Source: Salipiger sp. H15
GTDB lineage: Bacteria > Pseudomonadota > Alphaproteobacteria > Rhodobacterales > Rhodobacteraceae
NCBI RefSeq assembly: GCF_040409955.1
Contig: NZ_CP123385.1
Coordinates: 1,471,501 to 1,535,500, forward strand
Direction of reading: 5' to 3'
Length of the DNA stretch: 64,000 bases
The notes under the pieces were generated by a model. It made no database searches. It saw nothing but the letters and a program-made list of their open reading frames with translations, and was not told where the DNA came from. The position numbers and the translations under genes are program-made. Shown in pieces: positions 34,486 through 42,983 of this stretch. Within the stretch, counting starts at the first letter, position 1; every line of letters begins with the position of its first letter.

Positions 34486-35162
34486 GTGGCCCCCTCGTCG
34501 GCAACGACCTGCCCGCCGGAGATCGTCAGCACCCGGTCCATGCGCTCGAGCAGCGCGGCGTCGTGGCTCACCGCGACGAGCGTGGTGCCCTGCGTGCGGA
34601 CCAGCGTGACGAGATCATCCACCAGCCTGTCGGCATTGGCGCGGTCGAGGCTGGCGGTGGGCTCGTCGGCCAGCAGCACCGGCGCCTCGGCGGCCATGGC
34701 GCGGGCGATGGCGACGCGCTGGCGTTCGCCGCCCGAGAAGCTGGTGACGCGGCGCCCGGTGTCGGTGAGGCCAAGCGCCGCCAGCCGCTCCCGCGCCCGC
34801 GCGCGCAGCGCGGCGCGCTCGGCACGGGGGCGGAAGAGCGCGGTCAGCGCGGCATTGTCCAGCGCATCGAGTTCCTCGAACAGCATGAAGTCCTGGAAGA
34901 TCATGCCGATCGTCGCGGCGCGGAAGCGGGCGCGGCGCTCGGCGCTGAGCGACAGGAGGTCGGTCCCGCCCCAGCGCACCGCCCCCTCGGCGCGGTCGAG
35001 TAGCCCGGCAAGCGCGTAGAGCAGCGTCGACTTGCCCGCGCCCGAGGCGCCGCGAATGCCGATCAGCGCGCCCGGCCCGGCGGAGAGCGCGGGCAGCTCG
35101 AGAAGCACCCGGCCGCGCGGGCTGCGCACGGTCAGGCCGGTGATCGAAAGCGGCAGGGACAT
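34476..35162 (-). CDS. ABC transporter ATP-binding protein (LolD/MacB type)
   Basis: The 228-residue ATPase has Walker A GASGAGKST, signature FSGGERQRVAIARAM and Walker B VLLADEPTASLD, the set seen in LolD/MacB-class ATPases that pair with FtsX-type permeases. GRRVTSFSGGERQR confirms the class. It should form a complex with the permease encoded immediately downstream. The preceding gene ends eight bases upstream, so the three genes form an operon. The transported species is unknown; metal is favoured by the permease loop. Confidence 0.92.
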   Translation of the reverse strand: MSLPLSITGLTVRSPRGRVLLELPALSAGPGALIGIRGASGAGKSTLLYALAGLLDRAEGAVRWGGTDLLSLSAERRARFRAATIGMIFQDFMLFEELDALDNAALTALFRPRAERAALRARARERLAALGLTDTGRRVTSFSGGERQRVAIARAMAAEAPVLLADEPTASLDRANADRLVDDLVTLVRTQGTTLVAVSHDAALLERMDRVLTISGGQVVADEGATCA

Positions 35163-35169
35163 GCGCGGC

Positions 35170-35589
35170 TCAGCCGTAGGTCGCGTCGGTGAGCCGCATC
35201 ATGCTGACGAAGCCGGTCTCGGGATCGGTGTAGGCGCCAAGCTCGAGCACGCCGCTGGTGACGATCTTCACGTTGAAGGGCGTCACGTCGACGATGCGCT
35301 TGGTGTAGACGGCGACGATGTCGTTCGGCCACTCGGCCTCGGTCTCGCAGAAGGGGCAGACGGCCATGGGCATCTTGGTCAGCACGAAGAAGTGGCTCTC
35401 GGCCTTCAGCGGAGGGGCCATGAAACCCTCGATCTCGAGCCGCTGCCCGGCGCTCTGCTGCGCGAGGTCCGAGAGGCCGCGGCCCTTGACCTGGTAGAGG
35501 TCGCGCACCTTCAGCGTTTCGGCAAAGGCGGGCGCGGCGAGCGAGGGGGCGGCGAGGGCGGAGGCAAGCAAGGTGCGGCGGGTCAGCAT
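35170..35589 (-). CDS. Secreted DUF3299-like protein
   Basis: The 139-residue protein has an N-terminal signal with a twin arginine (MLTRRTLLASALAAPSLA), so Tat export is possible. The mature part contains RLEIEGFMAPPLKAESHFFVLTKM and VCPFCETEAEWPNDIV, typical of small DUF3299-family proteins that accompany FtsX-type ABC genes. The CPFC motif could be redox-active or bind metal. It is the first gene of the three-gene unit; only 69 bases separate it from the alkaline phosphatase stop, with a hairpin between. Confidence 0.75.
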   Translation of the reverse strand: MLTRRTLLASALAAPSLAAPAFAETLKVRDLYQVKGRGLSDLAQQSAGQRLEIEGFMAPPLKAESHFFVLTKMPMAVCPFCETEAEWPNDIVAVYTKRIVDVTPFNVKIVTSGVLELGAYTDPETGFVSMMRLTDATYG

Positions 35590-35616
35590 GGCGGTCTTTC
35601 GGGCAGGAACGGGAGC

Positions 35617-35637
35617 GGGGGCGGACAGGCCGCCCCC
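35617..35637 (-). terminator. Hairpin after alkaline phosphatase gene
   Basis: An 8-bp stem (GGGGGCGG / CCGCCCCC) with a five-base loop lies 22 bases past the phosphatase stop and upstream of the DUF3299-type gene. No T-tract follows, so termination may be partial. Confidence 0.5.
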
Positions 35638-35658
35638 GTCAAGTCTGTCAGAGAAGTA

Positions 35659-37158
35659 TCACTCGGCGGTGACGGCGTGGTGCATCACGTGGAAGATCAC
35701 GTTCTGCTCGATGGTGCCGTCGACGAGGTGCGACCACGGGCCCTTGGCGTAGATCGCCACGTCCTCGCCCGAGTGCATCTCGGACGACGAGGGGATCAGC
35801 GCCTGCTGGATGAAGTCGAGATCCTGCGCCGCTTCCTGGGTCAGCTCGTCGCGGCTGCCGGAGAAGTCATTGCCTTCGCCTGCCTTCAGCACCGCGCCCG
35901 GGCCGTTGAGGAAGCCGACCACGGTGTAGGGCTTGCCGTCATCGGCCAGCAGCAGCTCGTCGCTGTGCTTCTCGCCGGTCTGCGAGACGTCGTAGCAGAG
36001 CCCGTCGATCGGGGTGCCGCGGCCGCAGTAGCCGTTGAAGGCGATGCCATGCTCGTGGTCGGCGGTGACGATGATCAGCGTGTCGGCGTCATCGGTCAGC
36101 TCGTCGGCCATGGCCACGGCCTCGGCGAAGGCGACGCCGTCGATCATCGAGCGCTTGGCGTTGCCGGCGTGGTTGCCGTGGTCGACGCGGCCGGCCTCGA
36201 TCTCGAGGTAGTAGCCGTTCTCGTTGTTCGACAGGTACTCGATTGCCGACTTGGTCATCTCGGCCAGCGAGGGCTCGTCCTCCTCGGCGCGGTCGGCCTC
36301 GTATTCCATGTGGCTGTCGTTGAACAGCGCCAGCACCGGCTTCGAGCCGTCGAGGTTCAGCCCGTTGAAGGTCTCGGTGTTCCAGGCGTATTGCGCGCCG
36401 AGCCCGGTGGCCTTCTCGATCAGGTTCTGGCCGTCGGGACGGTGGCCGGTGCCGCCCTCGTCAAGCGTCACGTCCTTGCCCGCGAAGTAGCGGCGCCCGC
36501 CGCCCATGGCGAAGTCGATGACGCCCGCTTCCATCTGGTCGATCAGCTGGGCGGCGATGTCCTTCTGCGCGGTGCAGCCCTCGGGGACCTCGTCCTCCCA
36601 GTCGCGGTTCGCGGTCTTGGCGTAGACGGCGGCGGGGGTGGCGTGGGTGAGGCGCGCGGTCGAGATGATGCCGACCGACTTCTCCATGCCCGAGACGATC
36701 TCGGCGAAGGTGGTCAGCTCGTTGCCCTCCACGGTCGAGCAATCGTCGTGGATCGCGTCGCCGCCGAGGTTGATGAGGTTGAAGCGCTGCTTCACGCCGG
36801 TGTTCATCGCGCCCGCGGTCGGGGCCGAGTCCGGGGTCTGGGCGTTGATGTTGTAGGTCTTCACCAGCGCGCTGTGGAAGCCCGGGGTCTCGTAGGGCAG
36901 CACGTGCTCCTCGCCGAGCTTGCCTTCCTGCTGACCGGCGTAAAGGCGCGTGGCGTAGTTGGTGCCGACGCCGTTGCCGTCGGCGACGAGCAGGATCACG
37001 TTCTTGGCGCGGCCGGTGTTGGTCTCGCGGTCGATGATCGCCTGGATCGCTTCCTGGCCGGCGGTGAACCAGTCGCTGCCGGCCTGCGGCAGGTCCTGGG
37101 CCGAGGCGGCGCTCGCGAGGATCAGGGCGAGGGAGGTGGTGGAGAAGATCGTTTTCAC
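35659..37158 (-). CDS. phoA: Alkaline phosphatase
   Basis: The 499-residue enzyme has a signal peptide (1-21) and the alkaline phosphatase core: Asp60 (LLVADGNGVG), nucleophile Ser111 in TPDSAPTAGAMNTG, and metal-ligand segments GRVDHGNHAGN, VTADHEHG and EMHSGEDVAIYA. It hydrolyses phosphate monoesters in the periplasm. I chose a GTG start at 37158 because it gives the signal peptide directly (KTIFSTTSLALILASAA); no ATG fits, and GGAG occurs upstream. Four PhoB half-sites lie about 77 bases upstream of the start, so it should be induced by phosphate starvation. Confidence 0.93.
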   Translation of the reverse strand: MKTIFSTTSLALILASAASAQDLPQAGSDWFTAGQEAIQAIIDRETNTGRAKNVILLVADGNGVGTNYATRLYAGQQEGKLGEEHVLPYETPGFHSALVKTYNINAQTPDSAPTAGAMNTGVKQRFNLINLGGDAIHDDCSTVEGNELTTFAEIVSGMEKSVGIISTARLTHATPAAVYAKTANRDWEDEVPEGCTAQKDIAAQLIDQMEAGVIDFAMGGGRRYFAGKDVTLDEGGTGHRPDGQNLIEKATGLGAQYAWNTETFNGLNLDGSKPVLALFNDSHMEYEADRAEEDEPSLAEMTKSAIEYLSNNENGYYLEIEAGRVDHGNHAGNAKRSMIDGVAFAEAVAMADELTDDADTLIIVTADHEHGIAFNGYCGRGTPIDGLCYDVSQTGEKHSDELLLADDGKPYTVVGFLNGPGAVLKAGEGNDFSGSRDELTQEAAQDLDFIQQALIPSSSEMHSGEDVAIYAKGPWSHLVDGTIEQNVIFHVMHHAVTAE

Positions 37159-37234
37159 GACAGGAGGCTCCGAAGTCTGAAGGGCAGGGCCCGTTGCACG
37201 GTAGAGGGTGTCGGGGGCTTCAGACAGGAGCGGC

Positions 37235-37274
37235 GTCACAGCCGCGTGATGGTTTCGTGACAATGCTGCGACAG
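37235..37274 (-). promoter_or_regulatory. Two tandem Pho boxes (four PhoB half-sites)
   Basis: Read on the minus strand, CTGTCGC, TTGTCAC, CCATCAC and CTGTGAC occur at exact 11-base periodicity (7-mer plus 4-base spacer) at 37274-37268, 37263-37257, 37252-37246 and 37241-37235. This matches the CTGTCAT direct-repeat PhoB consensus. The array sits 77 bases before the phosphatase start codon, the usual place upstream of a -10 element. Confidence 0.85.
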
Positions 37275-37327
37275 TTTGCCGGGTGCGGGGTTCCGGCGCT
37301 GCACGGCTGTGCAGCCGGGGGCGGGGG

Positions 37328-38500
37328 TTACTGGAAGAAGTATTGCGCGTAGATCGGCGCGCAGCCGGCGCCGAGCGCGCGGGCATTGGCCCCGACCCGC
37401 GCCTCCTCGGGGCGCGGCGGCAGCATCCCGCGCGTGTCGAGCTTCTCGAGCGCCTGCCGCGCGTGGGCCACCACCCGCCGGCGCACCTCGGGCGGCATGG
37501 CGCCGTCGATCAGCGCCACCTCGAAATCCATCACCGAGCCGATCGAGCGGATGGCATGGGCCAGCGCCTCGCCGGTGCGCTCGACCCAGGGGCCGATGTG
37601 ACGCTCGAAGGTGTGCCAGTCCTGCGGCTGGGTCCAGAGCGCCGTGGTGTCGAGCCCGTCCGCCGCGATGGCGGCCTCGAGCGGGTGCAGCGAGGCGGCG
37701 TCGATCAGCGGCAGCTCGCCGCCGCCGGGGGCGGGGACGCGCAGCGAGCCGAAGGCCCCGGCATTGTTCTTTGCCCCGACGGTGACGCTGGAATTCAGCA
37801 CCACGCCGCCGCCGATGAAGGAGCCGATGAAGAAATACGCGTAGTCGGCGAACTCGCGGCCGCGCCCGAAGACATGCTCGGCGCGGCAGGCGGCGGTGCC
37901 GTCGTTCTCGGTGAAGAGCGGCAGGTCGCTGATCTTGGCCACCTCCTCCTGCACGTCGATCTCGGACCAGATGCTGAAGTCGATGGGCGCGCCGAGCACC
38001 TCGGTCCAGCTCCAGATCTCCGACGGCGCGGCGATGCCGATGCCGCAGAGCCGCTCGCGCTGGTAGGGCGAGAGCCCGCGCGCGAGATCGGCCATGCCGC
38101 CCTCGAGATAGCCGAAGATCTCGTCCGGCATCGGGTAGCGGAAGGTGGTCTGCGACGATCCCAGCACCTCGCCCAGCAGGTTCATCACCACGAGATCGGC
38201 CGAGCGCCGCCCGATCTTCAGCCCGAAGGAGAGCGCCGCGTCGGGGTTCAGCGTCATCGGCACCGAGGGCTTGCCGACCCGGCCGCGCTGCGGCTCGCGG
38301 CGCAGCAGGAACTCCTCGGCCTCGAGCTTGCGCAGGATGTTCGACACGGTCTGCGCCGAGAGGCCGGTGAGCTTGGCAAGGTCGCTCCCCGGCAGGGCGC
38401 CATGGCGCTGGATCACCGAAAGGATCAGCCGCTCGTTATGCGCCCGAACGCCAACCTGGTTGGCGCCGTCGCTGAGCTTCCTGATCTCCAGTATGTCCAT
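37328..38500 (-). CDS. ROK-family transcriptional regulator
   Basis: The 390-residue protein has an N-terminal winged helix (residues 20-75, LILSVIQRHGALPGSDLAKL followed by SAQTVSNILRKLEAEEFL) and a ROK domain (about 85-370) with SFGLKIGRRSADLVVMNLLG and FFIGSFIGGGVVLN. The classic zinc-binding cysteine cluster of ROK kinases (CxCGxxGC) is not seen, as in many repressors. It is divergent from the frcBCA-type operon, and an AATAAAT-N11-ATTTATT dyad lies between them, so it is probably the sugar-responsive repressor of that operon and of itself. Confidence 0.92.
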   Translation of the reverse strand: MDILEIRKLSDGANQVGVRAHNERLILSVIQRHGALPGSDLAKLTGLSAQTVSNILRKLEAEEFLLRREPQRGRVGKPSVPMTLNPDAALSFGLKIGRRSADLVVMNLLGEVLGSSQTTFRYPMPDEIFGYLEGGMADLARGLSPYQRERLCGIGIAAPSEIWSWTEVLGAPIDFSIWSEIDVQEEVAKISDLPLFTENDGTAACRAEHVFGRGREFADYAYFFIGSFIGGGVVLNSSVTVGAKNNAGAFGSLRVPAPGGGELPLIDAASLHPLEAAIAADGLDTTALWTQPQDWHTFERHIGPWVERTGEALAHAIRSIGSVMDFEVALIDGAMPPEVRRRVVAHARQALEKLDTRGMLPPRPEEARVGANARALGAGCAPIYAQYFFQ

Positions 38501-38541
38501 GGCCGACTCCCGTTTCGACGAGGTCAGACTACCCGGTCGAG

Positions 38542-38595
38542 TTAATAAATCAATTTTAATTATTTATTGACGCAAGGTCAGAATCGCCAGTATCA
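38542..38595 (+). promoter_or_regulatory. Promoter/operator of the frcBCA-type operon
   Basis: In an otherwise GC-rich genome this stretch is AT-rich. A dyad AATAAAT (38544-38550) and ATTTATT (38562-38568) with an 11-base spacer overlaps a -35-like TTGACG (38567-38572); GTATCA 17 bases later is a weak -10. AT-rich dyads of this kind resemble operators of ROK repressors such as Mlc/NagC. The repressor gene lies directly on the other side. Confidence 0.6.
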
Positions 38596-38679
38596 CAGTG
38601 GGCAATCCGTTGGAGGACGGAGGTTTATGGGCGCGGCCTCCGTGCCGGCCCCGTGTCACGTTAGGGAGGAGAAGACACC

Positions 38680-39696
38680 ATGAAGAAGCTGATTTCCGTC
38701 AGCGCGCTCGCGCTGCTCGCATCGACCCTCGGCGCCTACGCGCAGGACGGCGGCAGTGCCTGCCTGATCACCAAGACCGACACCAACCCGTTCTTCGTCA
38801 AGATGCGCGAAGGTGCGGCGGCCAAGGCGGCGGAACTGGGCATGACGCTCAACTCCTACGCCGGCAAGGTGGACGGCGACAACGAGAGCCAGGTGAACGC
38901 GATCGAGACCTGCATCGCGAACGGCGTGGACGGCATCCTGATCACCGCTTCCAGCACCTCGGCCATCGTGCCCTCGGTGAAGCAGGCGCGCGACGCGGGA
39001 ATCCTCGTCATCGCCCTCGACACGCCGCTCGAGCCGATCGACGCCGCCGACATGACCTTTGCCACCGACAACTTCCTCGCGGGGGACCTGATCGGGCAAT
39101 GGGCCAAGGCCAAGCTCGGCGATGCCGCCGCGGACGCGCGCGTGGCCTTCCTCGACCTCGACGTCAGCCAGCCCACCGTGGACGTGCTGCGCGACCAGGG
39201 CTTCATGCAGGGCTTCGGCATCGACCTCGGCGATCCCAACAAGTGGGGGGACGAGAGCGACAGCCGCATCGTCGGCCATGACGTGACGCAGGGCAACGAG
39301 GAGGGCGGCCGCAAGGCGATGGAGAACCTGCTTGCCACCGATCCGATGGTCAACGTCGTCTACACGATCAACGAGCCCGCCGCCGCCGGTGCCTACGAGG
39401 CGCTGAAGGCCATCGGGCGCGAGAAGGACGTGCTCGTCGTCTCGGTCGATGGCGGCTGCCCCGGCGTGCAGAACATCGCCGACGGGGTGATCGGCGCGAC
39501 CTCGCAGCAATACCCGCTGCTCATGGCCTCCAAGGGCATCGAGGCGATCGCCGCCTTCGCCAAGGACGGCACCAAGCCCGAGGCCACCGAGGGCAAGAAC
39601 TTCTTCGACACCGGCGTGAAGCTGGTGACCGACCAGCCCGTCGAGGGCGTGGACTCGATCTCGGTCGAGGAAGGCAAGAGCCTCTGCTGGGGCTGA
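38680..39696 (+). CDS. frcB: Sugar ABC transporter substrate-binding protein, FrcB type
   Basis: The 338-residue periplasmic protein has a signal peptide (1-21) and a type I ribose-binding fold. [50 protein letters not shown] and [21 protein letters not shown] closely resemble rhizobial FrcB, the fructose/ribose/mannose-binding protein. GGGAGGAGAAG sits seven bases before the ATG. It is followed by a strong GC hairpin and then permease and ATPase genes. Exact sugar specificity is inferred from resemblance, not shown. Confidence 0.85.
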   Translation: MKKLISVSALALLASTLGAYAQDGGSACLITKTDTNPFFVKMREGAAAKAAELGMTLNSYAGKVDGDNESQVNAIETCIANGVDGILITASSTSAIVPSVKQARDAGILVIALDTPLEPIDAADMTFATDNFLAGDLIGQWAKAKLGDAAADARVAFLDLDVSQPTVDVLRDQGFMQGFGIDLGDPNKWGDESDSRIVGHDVTQGNEEGGRKAMENLLATDPMVNVVYTINEPAAAGAYEALKAIGREKDVLVVSVDGGCPGVQNIADGVIGATSQQYPLLMASKGIEAIAAFAKDGTKPEATEGKNFFDTGVKLVTDQPVEGVDSISVEEGKSLCWG

Positions 39697-39707
39697 GCCC
39701 CGCAGTG

Positions 39708-39738
39708 CGGGCCCGCGCCGCCTGACGGTGCGGGCCCG
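39708..39738 (+). terminator. Intra-operon GC hairpin after frcB
   Basis: A 12-bp stem with one G-U pair (CGGGCCCGCGCC at 39708-39719, partner at 39727-39738) and a seven-base loop follows the frcB stop by 11 bases. It lies upstream of the permease gene and probably limits read-through or shields frcB mRNA, allowing more binding protein than permease. Confidence 0.6.
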
Positions 39739-39815
39739 AATTCCAGATTTTCCGCAACCAGCGGGTCACGGCCGGTGTGGGGCCGCTGCCCGCGCACGCG
39801 AGAGGAGGGCGCGAC

Positions 39816-40886
39816 ATGGCCGAAGCGGACAGGTTTGAGGACGTCGTCCGGACCCGGACCGACGAGAAGGTTGCCGAGTTCGAGGAGACGGGGAAGGGGT
39901 TCTGGGGACGGTTCCACGAGCTTCTGCACACGACACCGGCCTTCGTGCCGCTGATCGTCCTGCTGGCGGCCTGCATCGTCTTCGGGCTGATCCTCGGGGC
40001 GAAGTTCTTCTCGCCCTTCGCGCTCACGCTGATCCTGCAGCAGGTGCAGATCGTCGGCGTGCTCGCCGCGGCGCAGGCGCTGATCATCCTGACCGCGGGG
40101 ATCGACCTCTCGGTCGGCGCGGTCGCGGTGCTCTGCTCGGTGATCATGGGGCAGTTCACCTTCCGCTACGGAGTGCCCGCGGTGCTCTCGGTGCCGATCG
40201 GGCTTGCCTTCGGCACCGCCATCGGCGCGGTCAACGGCTGGCTGGTCAGCAAGGTGAAGCTGCCGCCCTTCATCGTGACGCTCGGCATGTGGCAGATCGT
40301 GCTGGCGGTGAACTACCTCTACTCGGCGAACGAGACGATCCGCGCGCAGGACATCGAGGCGCAGGCACCCTTCCTGCAGTTCCTCGGCACCAAGTTCACC
40401 CTGGGCGGCGCGGTCTTCACCCTCGGCGTGGTGCTCATGCTGATCGTGGTGCTGGTGCTGGCCTACGTGCTGCGCTCCACCGCCTGGGGCCGCCACGTCT
40501 ACGCCGTGGGCGACGACCCCGAGGCGGCGCAGCTGGCCGGCGTCGACCGCCACAGGACCATCATGTCGGTCTACATGCTGGTGGGCTTCATCTGCGGCCT
40601 CGCGGGCTGGGTGATGATCGGCCGCTTCGGCTCGGTCTCGCCCTCGGCCACCACCGGCGTCATCGGCAACATCCAGGCGATCACCGCCGTGGTGATCGGG
40701 GGAATCTCGCTCTTCGGCGGGCGCGGCTCGATCCTCGGGGCCTTCTTCGGGGCGCTGATCGTCGGCGTCTTCGAACTTGGCCTGCGGATGGCCGGGGCCG
40801 ACCCGCAATGGACCTACCTTCTCATCGGCGTGCTGATCATTGCCGCCGTGACCGTGGACCAGTGGATCAGAAAGGTGACGGCATGA
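39816..40886 (+). CDS. frcC: Sugar ABC transporter permease, FrcC type
   Basis: The 356-residue RbsC-family permease has an N-terminal cytoplasmic stretch (1-38) followed by many hydrophobic segments. Family motifs are ILTAGIDLSVGAVAVLCSVI, KLPPFIVTLGMW and AVVIGGISLFGGRGSILGAFF. It forms the sugar channel. AGAGGAGG precedes the ATG at 39816; an upstream in-frame ATG lies before that ribosome-binding site. Its stop overlaps the ATPase start (ATGA). Confidence 0.9.
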   Translation: MAEADRFEDVVRTRTDEKVAEFEETGKGFWGRFHELLHTTPAFVPLIVLLAACIVFGLILGAKFFSPFALTLILQQVQIVGVLAAAQALIILTAGIDLSVGAVAVLCSVIMGQFTFRYGVPAVLSVPIGLAFGTAIGAVNGWLVSKVKLPPFIVTLGMWQIVLAVNYLYSANETIRAQDIEAQAPFLQFLGTKFTLGGAVFTLGVVLMLIVVLVLAYVLRSTAWGRHVYAVGDDPEAAQLAGVDRHRTIMSVYMLVGFICGLAGWVMIGRFGSVSPSATTGVIGNIQAITAVVIGGISLFGGRGSILGAFFGALIVGVFELGLRMAGADPQWTYLLIGVLIIAAVTVDQWIRKVTA

Positions 40887-41662
40887 CCTCTCCAGTTCTC
40901 GAAGCCCGTGGCCTCGTCAAGCGCTACGGCAAGGTGACTGCCCTCGACCATTGCGACTTCGACCTGATGCCGGGGGAAATCCTCGCGGTGATCGGCGACA
41001 ACGGCGCGGGCAAGTCGACGCTCATCAAGGCGCTCTCGGGCGCGATCCAGCCCAACGCGGGGGAAATCCTGCTCGAAGGCAAGCCGGTCGCCTTCGCCTC
41101 GCCCAACGATGCCCGCGCCGAGGGGATCGAGACCGTCTACCAGACGCTCGCCATGTCCCCGGCGCTGTCGATCGCCGACAACATGTTCATGGGGCGCGAG
41201 CTGCGCATGGAGGGGATCATGGGCTCGCTCTTCCGCAAGCTCGACCGCAAGCGGATGGAGGCCTTCTCGCGCCAGAAGCTCACCGAGCTGGGGCTGATGA
41301 CGATCCAGAACATCAACCAGCCGGTCGAGACGCTGTCGGGTGGCCAGCGGCAGGGCGTGGCGGTGGCGCGGGCGGCGGCCTTCGGCTCGCGGGTGGTGAT
41401 CCTCGACGAGCCGACCGCGGCGCTGGGCGTCAAGGAAAGCCGCCGGGTGCTCGACCTCATCCAGGAGGTAAGGGCGCGGGGCATCCCGATCATCCTCATC
41501 TCGCACAACATGCCGCATGTCTTCGAGGTGGCCGACCGGGTTCACATCCACCGTCTCGGCAGGCGGCTCTGCGTGATCAACCCGAGAGAGCACAGCATGT
41601 CCGACGCCGTGGCCTACATGACCGGCGCGTCGGTGCCGCAGGGAGTGGCCGAACCGGTGTGA
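40883..41662 (+). CDS. frcA: Sugar ABC transporter ATP-binding protein, FrcA type
   Basis: The 259-residue ATPase has one nucleotide-binding domain: Walker A GDNGAGKST, signature LSGGQRQGVAVARAA, Walker B VVILDEPTAALG. Being single-domain (RbsA-type proteins usually have two) and containing IETVYQTLAMSPALSIADN and HIHRLGRRLCVINP, it fits FrcA. It drives import through FrcC as a homodimer. A strong terminator hairpin follows 24 bases after the stop, separating this operon from the mannitol-dehydrogenase-like gene. Confidence 0.9.
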   Translation: MTSPVLEARGLVKRYGKVTALDHCDFDLMPGEILAVIGDNGAGKSTLIKALSGAIQPNAGEILLEGKPVAFASPNDARAEGIETVYQTLAMSPALSIADNMFMGRELRMEGIMGSLFRKLDRKRMEAFSRQKLTELGLMTIQNINQPVETLSGGQRQGVAVARAAAFGSRVVILDEPTAALGVKESRRVLDLIQEVRARGIPIILISHNMPHVFEVADRVHIHRLGRRLCVINPREHSMSDAVAYMTGASVPQGVAEPV

Positions 41663-41686
41663 GAGCGCCGGGAGTGCCAGGGATCG

Positions 41687-41711
41687 GGGGCCGCCGCGAG
41701 GCGGCCCCTTT
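41687..41711 (+). terminator. Rho-independent terminator after frcA
   Basis: A perfect 9-bp stem (GGGGCCGCC / GGCGGCCCC) with a GCGA tetraloop (GNRA) is followed by TTTGCATTTG. This is the best intrinsic terminator in the window. Confidence 0.8.
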
Positions 41712-41785
41712 GCATTTGCGCCGTCGCCGGTCCGAGGCGGGCGGGATCCGCGCCTCCTCCGTGCCGCTGGCCTCGAGAAGGGGGC

Positions 41786-41814
41786 TTGACCCCACGTAGG
41801 TACTCAATAATAAA
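41786..41814 (+). promoter_or_regulatory. Likely promoter of the mannitol-dehydrogenase-like gene
   Basis: TTGACC (41786-41791) and the A/T-rich TAATAA (41808-41813) are spaced by 16 bases, about 45 bases before the start codon. The surrounding TCAATAATAAAAAACC is notably AT-rich. The match is by eye only. Confidence 0.5.
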
Positions 41815-41858
41815 AAACCGAATGCGGGCGCGCCCGCAGGGCAGGGAGGAGGAGAACC

Positions 41859-42983
41859 ATGCTCAGCACACCGATCCTGCAGTTCGGCACCAGCCGCTTC
41901 CTGCAGGCCCATGTCGACCTCTTCCTCTCCGAGGCGCTCGCCCGGGGCGAGGCGCTGGGGCCTGTCACCGTTGTCCAGTCCTCCGGCGATCCCGCCCGCG
42001 CCGCGCGGCTTGCCGCGCTCGCCGCGCCCGGGGGCTACCCCGTGCGGATCCGCGGCCTGCGCGCCGGGCAGGAGGTCGACGAGGAGCGCCGCGTCACCAG
42101 CGTGACGCGCACGCTCAGCACCGGGGCCGACATGGACCAGCTGCTGGAACTGGTGAAGGGCGATCTGCGCATCATCCTGTCGAACACCGCCGACGCCGGT
42201 TTCCGCGCGCAGCCCGCCGACGCCAGCACCGAGACCCTTCCGCAGCAGCAGATGTCCTACCCCGGCAAGCTCGCGCGGCTGCTCTTCGCCCGGTACGAGG
42301 CGGGCGGCGCGCGCATCCAGGTGATGCCGACCGAACTCGTGCAGAACAACGGCGACGTGCTGCGCGAGCTCGTCCTCGCCGCCTCCGCCGCGCTGCCGGG
42401 GGAGTTCCGCGACTGGCTCAGCACCGACGTGCTCTGGGTCAATTCGCTGGTCGACCGCATCGTCTCGGAGCCGCTGGAGCCCGCCGGGGCCGTGGCCGAG
42501 CCCTATGCGCTCTGGGCCATCGAGGACCGTCCGGGGCTGATCCTGCCCTGCGCCCACCCGGATGTGCAGGTGGTCACCGACCTTGGCAGGGTGGAGCGGC
42601 TGAAGCTCTTCATCCTCAACCTCGGCCACACCTGGATGGTGTCGCGCTGGCTGGACGAGGGCCGGACCGGCCCCGCGCTGGTGCGCGAGGTGCTGGCCGA
42701 TCCGGCCCGCCGCGCCGCGCTCGAGGCGCTCTACCGCGAGGAGGTGCTGCCCGGCTTCGCCGCGGCGGGCGAGGGGGTGGCGGCCTCGGCCTACGTGGCC
42801 GAGACGCTCGACCGCTTCGCCAACCCGTTCCTCGACCACGCGCTCGCCGACATTGCGCAGAACCATTCCGAGAAACTTGACCGCCGCGTCGCCGCCTACC
42901 TTGCATGGGCGCGCGCGCAGGGCGACCGCACGGCAAAACCGCGGCTCGAGGCCGCGCTGGCACGCAGGGAGCAAACCGCATGA
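41859..42983 (+). CDS. Mannitol dehydrogenase-family oxidoreductase
   Basis: The 374-residue protein belongs to the polyol-specific long-chain dehydrogenase family (mannitol 2-dehydrogenase, tagaturonate and fructuronate reductases). ILQFGTSRFLQAHVDLFLSE is the N-terminal NAD-binding signature, and PTELVQNNGDVLRELV, VLWVNSLVDRIVSEP and the catalytic-lysine-type region LKLFILNLGHTW follow. It is shorter than mannitol dehydrogenase (about 490 residues), nearer to tagaturonate reductase-like members. It probably interconverts a ketose or keto-acid and an alditol or aldonate using NAD(H). GGGAGGAGG precedes the ATG; it overlaps the aldo/keto reductase gene by four bases. Confidence 0.82.
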   Translation: MLSTPILQFGTSRFLQAHVDLFLSEALARGEALGPVTVVQSSGDPARAARLAALAAPGGYPVRIRGLRAGQEVDEERRVTSVTRTLSTGADMDQLLELVKGDLRIILSNTADAGFRAQPADASTETLPQQQMSYPGKLARLLFARYEAGGARIQVMPTELVQNNGDVLRELVLAASAALPGEFRDWLSTDVLWVNSLVDRIVSEPLEPAGAVAEPYALWAIEDRPGLILPCAHPDVQVVTDLGRVERLKLFILNLGHTWMVSRWLDEGRTGPALVREVLADPARRAALEALYREEVLPGFAAAGEGVAASAYVAETLDRFANPFLDHALADIAQNHSEKLDRRVAAYLAWARAQGDRTAKPRLEAALARREQTA

